In this document: piece by piece, positions 1 to 5,290 of the stretch
Layout: every line of letters begins with the position of its first letter
Position numbering within the stretch: the stretch's first letter is position 1
From: Clostridium sp. CAG:1024
GTDB taxonomy: Bacteria > Bacillota > Clostridia > Christensenellales > CAG-138
Direction: 5' to 3'
Assembly (NCBI GenBank): GCA_000432015.1
Contig: HF985367.1
Span: 1 to 5,292 of the forward strand
Length of the DNA stretch: 5,292 nt
The notes under the pieces: generated by a model
The model's database searches: none
Told to the model about the DNA's origin: nothing
The model's input: the letters and a program-made list of their open reading frames with translations, nothing else
Translations under genes and position numbers: made by a program

Positions 1-1
1 A

Positions 2-622
2 AGCCTTGACTACCGTGACGGTGCTGACATATATAGCTATGACGAGAGCCAAATGGAAATGCTCAAAGAAATCATGCGCCCCGACTATTACCCACTGTTT
101 GCCGAGCTATGCGGACAGACGCTTGGTGACGGCGGCGAATACGGGCTTGGTCTTGACATCAACCCCGGCCTCTCCGACAGCGAGGTGGGCGCTCAAATCG
201 TGCAGGCGGCAAAGCGATATATCGGGCGCAGCTATGCAAGTATGGATTGCTCCGGCTTGGTACGCGCAGCATACCGCGATTGCGGGTTATCCTCCATGAA
301 CGGTCTGAACTCCGCATCAATGGCGAAGAAATGCCAAGAGATGGGCGTTCTGTTCACCGACCCCTCGCAGCTTCAATCGGGCGACATTATCTTCTTTGCC
401 CGCAAGGACACAAGACGCGGCGAGGGCTACTGCACCGACCACAGGCGTTGCGGCAACGGACGCTGTAAGAGATGGATGCAGATTCACCACGTCGCCATCT
501 ACATCAACGGCGAGTTTCTTATCGACAGCACAGGCGGCAACAACTCCGTTCAGATCAGAAAGCATTGGGGCAAAAACGGCTCCGAATGGGAATGGATTTG
601 CTTTGGTCGCCCCACAAACTAA
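2..622 (+). CDS. NlpC/P60 (C40) cell-wall hydrolase, C-terminal part of an ICE conjugation protein (5' end outside window)
   Basis: The frame is open from base 2, so the gene begins upstream; the first in-window ATG (53) has no clear ribosome site and is probably internal. About 206 residues are visible. Residues below are numbered from the Met at 53. The NlpC/P60 fold is shown by the catalytic Cys66 in a MDCSGLV motif (codon at 248), the LQSGDIIFF strand (107-115), and His146 in HHVAIYI. STGG (159-162) lies where the third polar residue usually sits. Such enzymes cleave peptidoglycan stem peptides. In Gram-positive ICEs they form the end of a VirB1-like protein that opens the wall for the mating channel, and the sortase and relaxase tail downstream fit that setting. 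An unusual Cys/Arg-rich insert (Cys127, His130, Cys133, Cys138) lies between the SGD strand and the catalytic His. The domain call is firm; the ICE role is inferred from context. Confidence 0.88.
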   Translation, partial: SLDYRDGADIYSYDESQMEMLKEIMRPDYYPLFAELCGQTLGDGGEYGLGLDINPGLSDSEVGAQIVQAAKRYIGRSYASMDCSGLVRAAYRDCGLSSMNGLNSASMAKKCQEMGVLFTDPSQLQSGDIIFFARKDTRRGEGYCTDHRRCGNGRCKRWMQIHHVAIYINGEFLIDSTGGNNSVQIRKHWGKNGSEWEWICFGRPTN

Positions 623-642
623 AACAGAAAGTGAGAAAGAAC

Positions 643-1302
643 ATGAAAAAACTCTCCTCTTTGCAGATAGCGGCGCTTGCCGTTCTTTCCTTCATCGTTG
701 CGGCGCTCGCCATCGCTGCGCTTGCCACAGGCAATAACCTCGCCGTCCCCTTAGAGCTTCCAACGACAACAACAAAGCCGGAGGCGTTAGATATTGAGCT
801 TGCGTATGATGAAAAAACATTCGCTCCCCTGCCCTTTTCCATGCCAACAGCAAGACCGACAGCTTCTCCTTCGGCAAGTCCCGCAGAAAGCGCAACGCCT
901 TCAAACAGCAAGCGGGCAGATACCTTCTGTACGCTGACTATCTGCGGCAAGGATATTCCCGTGCGCTATGGCGTGGATGAAAAGACGCTTGAAAAATCTC
1001 CGGGCTATCTACCGTCCTCGGCTCTGCCTGGGGCGGAGGGAACGTGCGCCATCTATGGACACCGCAACCGCAATCACTTCAAGGCGTTGAAGAATGCGCA
1101 GGTTAGCGACAGCATCAAGGTGACAATGGCAGACGGAACGGTCTATACCTACGTCATTACCGACATAACCATATTTGAAAGCACTTCGGACTGGACGCTG
1201 CCCGCTGCGGATGGGCGAATGCTTACGCTCGTCACCTGCTATCCGTTCCAGTACAGCGGTCATGCGCCCGGGAAGTGCGTGGTGACGGCGAGGTTGAAAT
1301 AA
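643..1302 (+). CDS. Class D-like sortase, membrane anchored
   Basis: This is a cysteine transpeptidase that anchors sorting-signal proteins to the cell surface. The 219-residue product has Lys residues, then one N-terminal membrane segment (about 8-29), giving an N-in signal anchor. A Thr/Pro/Ser/Ala-rich linker follows (about 39-90), then the sortase barrel. The catalytic triad is visible: His140 in YGHRN, Cys199 in TLVTC (195-199) and Arg217 near the end in VVTARLK. The short length, YGHR context and terminal Arg suit class D or a related small sortase rather than class B; the class is not certain. ATG 643 is preferred because it precedes MKKLSS and a membrane helix and has a weak purine-rich site (GAGAAAG) just upstream. 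GTG 631 in the same frame is an alternative. The reading frame extends further upstream, but that part overlaps the hydrolase in another frame. It follows the hydrolase by about 20 bases, so the two are probably co-transcribed. Confidence 0.9.
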   Translation: MKKLSSLQIAALAVLSFIVAALAIAALATGNNLAVPLELPTTTTKPEALDIELAYDEKTFAPLPFSMPTARPTASPSASPAESATPSNSKRADTFCTLTICGKDIPVRYGVDEKTLEKSPGYLPSSALPGAEGTCAIYGHRNRNHFKALKNAQVSDSIKVTMADGTVYTYVITDITIFESTSDWTLPAADGRMLTLVTCYPFQYSGHAPGKCVVTARLK

Positions 1303-2229
1303 AGCAAATCCGTTCCCGCCACCGACTGGAACGAGCAGACCAAAGCGGAGGAATGGCGGGCGGCATGGGCTGAAATCTGCAATTCGTATCTTGAAAAGGG
1401 AAATCATACCGAGCGCATAGACCACCGCAGCTATGAGCGGCAGGGAATAGACCTGATCCCCACCGTGCATCTTGGCGTAGCCGCCTTTCAGATGGAGAAG
1501 CGCGGAATCCGCACGGAGCGGGGAAACATCAACCGCGAAATCGAAGTCACAAATCAGAAGCTGCGGCAGTTGAAAGCCCGCATTTCCAAGCTGCAAAGCT
1601 GGCTGAAAGAGGAAGCGGCGAACACCGAGCCGCCCACTCTTGCAGAGGTGATACAGGGTATCCTTTCGCGGCGGGAGCAGACGGGAAAACCGGGCTGTTA
1701 TACCGCTGTCAACAATCTGAAAGCAGCGGCAAAAATGCTGAATTTCCTGCAAGAGAATCAGATCGTGGATATGGACGGCCTGACGGAAAAAATGGCGGGT
1801 ATGTTCGGGGAGCAGCGCGAAATATCCGAAAAGCTGAAGCCCATCGACAGGCGGCTGAAAACCCTTGACGGGCATATTTCAAACGCCGAAAAGTATTTGA
1901 AGTACTGCGAGGTTTACGGGAAATACAGGCGGCAGCCGCCGAAAAAGCAGGAGGCGTTTTACGAAGCGTACCGCATGGAGCTGACCCATTACGAAGCCGC
2001 AGGACGCTATCTTGACGGCGTGATGAACGGCAGGACGAGCATTCCGCTGAAAGCATGGAAAGCGGAGCAGGAGAAGCTGACCGCCGAGCGGAAGGAGCTG
2101 TCCCGCCGCTATCTCGCACTGAAAGACGAGGTAAAGGAAGCGGAGCGGATACGGAAGGGCGTTTACGCGATCCTGCGGGAGGAAAACCGCAAAGAGCAGC
2201 CTACGCACAAGCAAGACCTTGACCGCTGA
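1303..2229 (+). pseudogene. MobA/MobL-family conjugative relaxase, C-terminal half only (catalytic domain missing)
   Basis: The same frame as the sortase reopens directly after its TAA at 1300-1302 and runs 308 codons to TGA at 2227-2229. The start reads like the interior of a MobA/MobL relaxase: TDWNEQTKAEEWRAAWAE, then ERIDHRSYERQG, then IPTVHLG and MEKRGI. A long charged helical tail follows (from about 1525 on), rich in Lys, Glu and Arg and probably coiled coil. In this family the N-terminal domain holds the nicking Tyr and the metal-binding histidines; none of it is present. Translation is unlikely: the only nearby starts (GTG 1465, ATG 1492) lie inside the conserved region and have no ribosome site. 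Relaxases of this kind nick the oriT of an ICE or mobilisable element. The tail has no internal stop or frameshift, which suggests recent truncation or an assembly join. Family assignment rests on remembered motifs. Confidence 0.82.
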
Positions 2230-2673
2230 AAAGACAGAGCGGCGGGATAACCATCTCCCATATCCCTATAACAGTCATTACTTTTGTCGCCGTTCCGGCT
2301 TTTGCGGGACCTCGCATCCCGCACCTCCGACCTCAAACAAGGAACAGAATGGAGTGTCAATATGTAACACAGAGACAGTCGCCCCTCTGCAATTCCGTAA
2401 AATGCAAAAAGCGGTCAAGATCCGATAAATATCTAAAGCAGCCAGCAGGAACACGCTGGGCAAGGAATTCTTCGCCGGGGCGTTTTCTGCTTGGAAAATT
2501 CAAGGCAAAAGCCGCAGAAAACGAACGAAAAACGGCAACCGTACAAAAGTAAATACTATACAGTACAATAAGCTTTTGCAAACTCAAAACATAGCAGTTT
2601 ATTTTCGATGGACTATCTATTTCGTATTGAACCATTCTGTATATAGTTTTTTCAGCGGATTTCGAATAATGCC
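2230..2673. other. Gene-free spacer between convergent blocks; possible ICE-remnant edge
   Basis: I see no convincing gene in these 444 bases. Short open frames on both strands lack ribosome sites and recognisable motifs, and the longest - strand one overlaps the end of the M15 gene in another frame. The left part (to about 2540) keeps the GC-rich character of the ICE genes. From about 2550 it turns AT-rich, like the genes to the right. It contains a 7-bp perfect inverted repeat (2303-2323), a 5-bp one (2442-2459) and an imperfect TACT/AGTA symmetry inside ATACTATACAGTACAAT at about 2554-2570. The change in composition and gene direction makes this the best place for the end of the ICE remnant, but no attachment-site duplication could be shown. 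Confidence 0.5.
2303..2323. repeat. 7-bp perfect inverted repeat downstream of relaxase tail
   Basis: TGCGGGA (2303-2309) and TCCCGCA (2317-2323) are perfect reverse complements around a 7-base loop. No T-run follows on the + side, so it is a poor intrinsic terminator. It could be a protein-binding or processing hairpin at the end of the mobilisation transcript. Function is unknown. Confidence 0.45.
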
Positions 2674-2690
2674 TTATGGAATTCCATAAG
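2673..2690. repeat. 18-bp perfect palindrome over the stop codon of the M15 gene
   Basis: CTTATGGAATTCCATAAG reads identically on both strands. It covers the last four codons and the TAA of the M15 peptidase gene. With no loop it is more likely a dimeric protein-binding site or chance than an RNA hairpin terminator. No T-run follows on the - strand. Confidence 0.55.
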
Positions 2691-3267
2691 CAGCGACTCT
2701 TTCGTAATATTCTTCTAAACACAGTTCATTGTTGTAACAGTATTCAGCTATATCCAAACCCACATAACGGAAATGCCATGGCTCGAATATCACACCGGTA
2801 ATATTCTCCTTATCTTTGGGGTAACGTAACACAAATCCAAAGCAATGGGCGTTGGCAGCGAGCCATCTACCCATATCGGTATTTGCAAAACCACTATCGG
2901 CAACATCATAGTTTTGAGACAGGATATCTATAGCAAGACCTGTAGGATGCTCACTCATGTTACCGGGCAGCACCTTTACAGGAAAGGATTTTGGTTCAGA
3001 ACCGTACTGAGGGTCCTTTTCAAGGCGAGCTGACCAAAGTTGCTGTTGCATATCTATAGGTCGGTAAACACTATTTATAATAAACCCCCTCACCCCGTCA
3101 TTATTAGCTTGAGTAAGCATAGTAGCAAGAGCTTCTCCTGCTAGTGGATGAACCATCATATTTTCTTCGTATGAAGCTATATCTTCGCCCATATATGTTT
3201 TTAGAGGGACCAAGTAAGGGGAATAATCAGGTGGCAATGGGTTATCCCAGTTAACAAGTATAGCCAC
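2674..3267 (-). CDS. M15B-family D-Ala-D-Ala carboxypeptidase (VanY/VanXY-like), no secretion signal
   Basis: This is a zinc peptidase that removes the terminal D-Ala from peptidoglycan stem peptides or, in VanX/VanXY relatives, cuts D-Ala-D-Ala. All family motifs are present in the 197 residues: YRP (68-70), SEHPTGLAID with zinc ligands His107 and Asp114, and FVLRYPKDKENITG leading to EPWHFRYVGL with catalytic Glu162 and zinc ligand His165. The N-terminus LVNWDNPLPPDY is the usual first strand of the domain. The start is a GTG at 3267 with no good ribosome site. The frame is open further upstream to a stop at 3364-3366, but that stretch (Gly/Pro-rich) has no ATG, GTG or TTG. No signal peptide or membrane anchor exists, unlike typical VanY. 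The length and lack of a leader resemble cytosolic VanXY (about 190 residues), so either it acts in the cytoplasm or the gene has lost its 5' end. No van regulators or ligase genes are nearby, so vancomycin resistance is not implied. Confidence 0.87.
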   Translation of the reverse strand: MAILVNWDNPLPPDYSPYLVPLKTYMGEDIASYEENMMVHPLAGEALATMLTQANNDGVRGFIINSVYRPIDMQQQLWSARLEKDPQYGSEPKSFPVKVLPGNMSEHPTGLAIDILSQNYDVADSGFANTDMGRWLAANAHCFGFVLRYPKDKENITGVIFEPWHFRYVGLDIAEYCYNNELCLEEYYERVAAYGIP

Positions 3268-3316
3268 ATCAATTTCTTGTTCGACTAATCCAACTCCATC
3301 CCGACCACCAAAGCAA

Positions 3317-3445
3317 TCAAATCCGAACCCGATGCCGATAGGTGATGGGTTCGGATTTGTCGTTTATCTCAACGTTCACCAGCGGTGAGATAGGCATCAA
3401 CTCAACAATGCTAAATGGAGTGGAGATTATGATTCCCCGCTCCAT
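3317..3445 (-). CDS. Possible small ORF of 42 residues, unidentified
   Basis: An ATG at 3445 opens a frame of 42 codons ending TGA at 3317-3319. The predicted peptide starts MERGIIISTPFSIVELM and ends in a basic YRHRVRI. It lies between the ABC ATPase stop and the M15 start. No ribosome site precedes it, and the same DNA forms three inverted repeats, so the open frame may be accidental. The frame continues upstream into the ATPase 3' end, so it could also be the remnant of a longer gene. I do not recognise it. Confidence 0.22.
   Translation of the reverse strand: MERGIIISTPFSIVELMPISPLVNVEINDKSEPITYRHRVRI
3318..3359 (-). terminator. 13-bp perfect inverted repeat; possible terminator of the ABC operon or structured RNA
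   Basis: CAAATCCGAACCC (3318-3330) and GGGTTCGGATTTG (3347-3359) pair perfectly around a 16-base loop. It lies about 110 bases after the ATPase stop on the - strand and before the M15 start. The tract after the stem is only moderately T-rich on either strand (ATTGCTTT on -, TCGTTTAT on +), so termination is plausible but not typical. Two more inverted repeats sit next to it. Confidence 0.45.
3366..3391. repeat. Inverted repeat with alternative inner stem
   Basis: ATCTCA (3366-3371) pairs with TGAGAT (3386-3391). Inside it, TCACC (3376-3380) pairs with GGTGA (3384-3388) around a 3-base loop. The two stems share bases and exclude each other, as switching hairpins do. It is the middle member of the hairpin cluster 3318-3447. 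Confidence 0.4.
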
Positions 3446-3447
3446 TT
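3413..3447. repeat. 8-bp inverted repeat
   Basis: AAATGGAG (3413-3420) and CTCCATTT (3440-3447) are perfect reverse complements 19 bases apart; after one mismatch, GG/CC extends the stem inward. It lies just after the ATPase stop on the - strand and forms the upstream member of the hairpin cluster. Confidence 0.4.
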
Positions 3448-3467
3448 CTATTAACAATTGTTTTGTA

Positions 3468-4106
3468 CTAAACCATGCGTTCGGCATTACCGTGATCCAT
3501 AGAATAGACCTCATCACATAACAGATTTATGTCCTCTTTATTGTGGCAGGCTATCAAAATGGTTTTCCCCTCATCTTTTAGCGACAGAAATAACTTACGC
3601 ATATCTTGAACTCCTATATTGTCTAAGCCGTTCATTGGCTCATCTAATATGAGTATTGACGGATCCTCCATAATCGATTGAGCAATTCCCAAACGTTGTC
3701 TCATGCCAAGAGAAAATTTTCCTACTCTTTTTTTATCTGCGGGATCTAATCCTACCATGCGAATACAGTCTTTTACCCGTTTTTTATCGACTTTTTTCCT
3801 GATTGAAGCCAGCAACCACAGGTTGTCAAACGCGCTATAATTAGACAGAAATCCGGGGGATTCAATAATTATGCCTATACTTGAAACTGTCTGCTTATCC
3901 ACAGGCTTCCCCTCAATTAGAATTTTTCCGCTCGAAACAGGCATAAGGCCTACAATACACTTAAACAGTACGGTTTTACCCGAGCCATTTCGGCCTATGA
4001 TCCCATAAATTTTACCACGTTCAAAATCGAAATTAACACAATATAACGCTTCTTCTTCACCAAAGCGCTTTGTTACATTAATAACCTTAATAATGGGGTC
4101 TGACAT
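3468..4106 (-). CDS. ABC transporter ATP-binding protein (BcrA/lantibiotic-exporter type)
   Basis: This is the ATPase of an exporter that would pair with the permease encoded just upstream. All motifs are intact in 212 residues: Walker A GRNGSGKT (38-45), Q-loop region IIIESPGF with Glu82 where Gln is usual, signature FSLGMRQRLG (131-140), Walker B ILILDEP (151-157, catalytic Glu156), D-loop GLD (160-162) and switch His188 in ACHN. Glu in the Q-loop is, from family knowledge, shared with bacitracin and lantibiotic exporters (BcrA-like), which points to peptide-antibiotic immunity or export; the substrate is unknown. The end (LLCDEVYSMDHG) is normal for short members, so the gene looks complete. 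ATG 4106 is supported by AAAGGA nine bases upstream. The gap to the permease stop is 15 bases, so they form one operon. Confidence 0.93.
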   Translation of the reverse strand: MSDPIIKVINVTKRFGEEEALYCVNFDFERGKIYGIIGRNGSGKTVLFKCIVGLMPVSSGKILIEGKPVDKQTVSSIGIIIESPGFLSNYSAFDNLWLLASIRKKVDKKRVKDCIRMVGLDPADKKRVGKFSLGMRQRLGIAQSIMEDPSILILDEPMNGLDNIGVQDMRKLFLSLKDEGKTILIACHNKEDINLLCDEVYSMDHGNAERMV

Positions 4107-4115
4107 AGTTAAAAA

Positions 4116-4121
4116 TCCTTT
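4116..4121 (-). promoter_or_regulatory. Ribosome binding site of the ABC ATPase
   Basis: AAAGGA on the - strand starts directly after the TAG of the permease (4122-4124) and ends nine bases before ATG 4106. It fixes the ATPase start and suggests translational coupling to the permease. Confidence 0.75.
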
Positions 4122-4862
4122 CTAAGCCAAAGTATGAGCAACGGATAGGTTCTTTTTATGTATTACAACAAAAGCGGCACAAGTAAATATTCCTATCATT
4201 GCTGACAAAATATAAATTGAATACCCGGGAGTTATGTTTACATTGTCAAAATAAGCAATATTGGACAAGGATATTGGAGAAAATCGAAGCCATCGGGCTG
4301 ATAAAAAGTTGGCTATAAAGTAGTTAAACATGGTGATAGTACAACAGATAATAGAACCTGAGGAATGACCAATGCTCATATTAAATACAAACATTATAAG
4401 CCCAATCAGACTGCACATCATCCAGTTTAGCAGCATACTGAGTCCCATAGCTGATACTGGTGAAAAAGAGTAAATAATTCGTTGATATAAGACAAACGGA
4501 ATATTATAAACAGAAGCAGCATCGGTCAAAGAAATTGTACCTATTGCTTTTCCCCATTCTACTGTCCATTCAATACGATTTACAAATGGCAACAGCGTTA
4601 GCAACACAATAAACAGAACAAGCATTGCACTTGCCATAAAAATATAAAGAATTTGTCCCGCTGCCCATAGGTGTCTACCGGACCGGATAATAACATAAGG
4701 AGCAGACCCATCAATAAACGGAGCATCGGAAAAGAGAAATACAGAGCATAGTATAATTGCAACTTGGGTATATAAGTCTGTGCTAATAAATGGAAATAAC
4801 CACGGCGAAATTGCAATTCCCACATCACGGAGAAACGCACGGATCGGCAGAACACACCACAT
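4122..4862 (-). CDS. ABC transporter permease, N-terminally truncated (joined to RHS sequence)
   Basis: This is the membrane partner of the ATPase that follows. The product has about five hydrophobic segments, beginning near YTQVAIILCSVFLF, LYIFMASAMLVLFIVLLTLL, SMLLNWMMCSLIGLIMFVF, SIICCTITMFNYFIANFL and YIYSILSAMI-like sequence at the end, with a polar YVIIRSGRHLWAAGQ loop after the first. Permeases of this type normally begin with a short cytosolic stretch and a first membrane helix about 50-70 residues earlier; these are missing. The frame continues upstream to 4991, but from about 4860 on the DNA is RHS linker read out of frame, giving nonsense rich in Asn, Cys and Ser. An ATG at 4862 (after a weak AAAGA) would give 246 residues; GTG 4823 is another option. 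I consider it a decayed or chimeric gene that might still be translated from 4862. Its stop lies 15 bases before the ATPase. Confidence 0.68.
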   Translation of the reverse strand: MWCVLPIRAFLRDVGIAISPWLFPFISTDLYTQVAIILCSVFLFSDAPFIDGSAPYVIIRSGRHLWAAGQILYIFMASAMLVLFIVLLTLLPFVNRIEWTVEWGKAIGTISLTDAASVYNIPFVLYQRIIYSFSPVSAMGLSMLLNWMMCSLIGLIMFVFNMSIGHSSGSIICCTITMFNYFIANFLSARWLRFSPISLSNIAYFDNVNITPGYSIYILSAMIGIFTCAAFVVIHKKNLSVAHTLA

Positions 4863-5290
4863 TCTTTGGCAATAGCAACAGCTTGTTCTTGTGGGTTTGG
4901 AGATGGAGTAGGAATTGCTACAGCTGTTGGCGTTGTTGTTATTGCCGTAGTTTCCATTGTTGTCTCCACATCTCTGCCATTTCCTGCACAATTATTACCA
5001 CCACCAAACAGGCTCTTCAGCCATTCCCAGAAATCCTCCCAACTTGCACCATTACAGTCTATTCTTGAAACGGGATTATCCCCACAATATGAATAAGCAT
5101 TGTGCCCAAGCACGCCCTGGCCGGTGGAAAGAAAAACATCCGCAGAAATAAATCTCCCTACGGTCGGATCGTAGTAGCGACTTTGCAGGTAATAGAACCC
5201 GGTCTCCGCATCGTATACATATGCTCTATAACGGAACGGGTTTTGTGCTCCCAAAGTGCTCGCCAACGAACCGGTGCAAGAGATTTGCCT
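4598..5290 (-). CDS. RHS/YD-repeat protein C-terminal region, partial and chimeric (5' end outside window)
   Basis: The frame is open to the right edge, so the bulk of the protein lies outside. The RHS repeat-associated core domain is clear: NPFRYRAYVYDAETGFYYLQ (about 5242-5183), then SRYYDPTVGRFISADVFLST, GHNAYSYCGDNPVSRIDCNG (ending near 5048). RHS proteins form a shell around a variable C-terminal toxin that starts after the core. Here the core is followed by WEDFWEWLKSLFGGGNNC and a Thr/Pro linker (TTMETTAITTTPTAVAIPTP), ending near AIAKECGVF (about 4850). From there to the TAA at 4598-4600 the frame reads the permease DNA out of frame, so the last 80 or so residues are not a real domain. 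The toxin tip is therefore missing. No immunity gene is recognisable downstream. The first alternative start (TTG 5266) is not a real start. Confidence 0.85.
   Translation of the reverse strand, partial: RQISCTGSLASTLGAQNPFRYRAYVYDAETGFYYLQSRYYDPTVGRFISADVFLSTGQGVLGHNAYSYCGDNPVSRIDCNGASWEDFWEWLKSLFGGGNNCAGNGRDVETTMETTAITTTPTAVAIPTPSPNPQEQAVAIAKECGVFCRSVRFSVMWELQFRRGYFHLLAQTYIPKLQLYYALYFSFPMLRLLMGLLLMLLSGPVDTYGQRDKFFIFLWQVQCLFCLLCC

Noticed and set aside
472..642. Extension of the sortase frame upstream to ATG 472
   Set aside because: This part overlaps the conserved NlpC/P60 domain in another frame and has no motif; the membrane anchor begins at 643.
1009..1875. Long - strand open frame of 288 codons
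   Set aside because: It is the GC-rich antisense shadow of the sortase end and relaxase tail; no domain is recognisable and the opposite strand has clear motifs.
2303..2323. oriT hairpin of the ICE
   Set aside because: oriT normally lies upstream of the relaxase or accessory mob genes; this repeat is downstream and only 7 bp, with no conserved nick sequence recognised.
2470..2485. Short CGCC/GGCG stem followed by TTTT as a terminator
   Set aside because: A 4-bp stem with a 2-base loop is too short to be stable or meaningful.
3418..3466. Promoter for the M15 gene on the - strand (TTGTTA and CATAAT)
   Set aside because: The two boxes are about 20 bases apart, longer than the usual 16-18, and each matches poorly.
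2674..4106. Vancomycin-resistance cluster
   Set aside because: Only one M15 peptidase is present; there is no VanA/B-type ligase, VanH, VanX partner or VanRS pair, and the neighbours are an ABC exporter and RHS.
4125..4991. Permease read from an ATG at 4991
   Set aside because: The first 40 or so residues are RHS linker read out of frame (runs of Asn, Ser, Cys), not a permease N-terminus.
4790..5151. Three overlapping + strand frames opposite the RHS linker
   Set aside because: They are antisense readings of the Thr/Pro-rich repeat codons, with low-complexity products and no ribosome sites.
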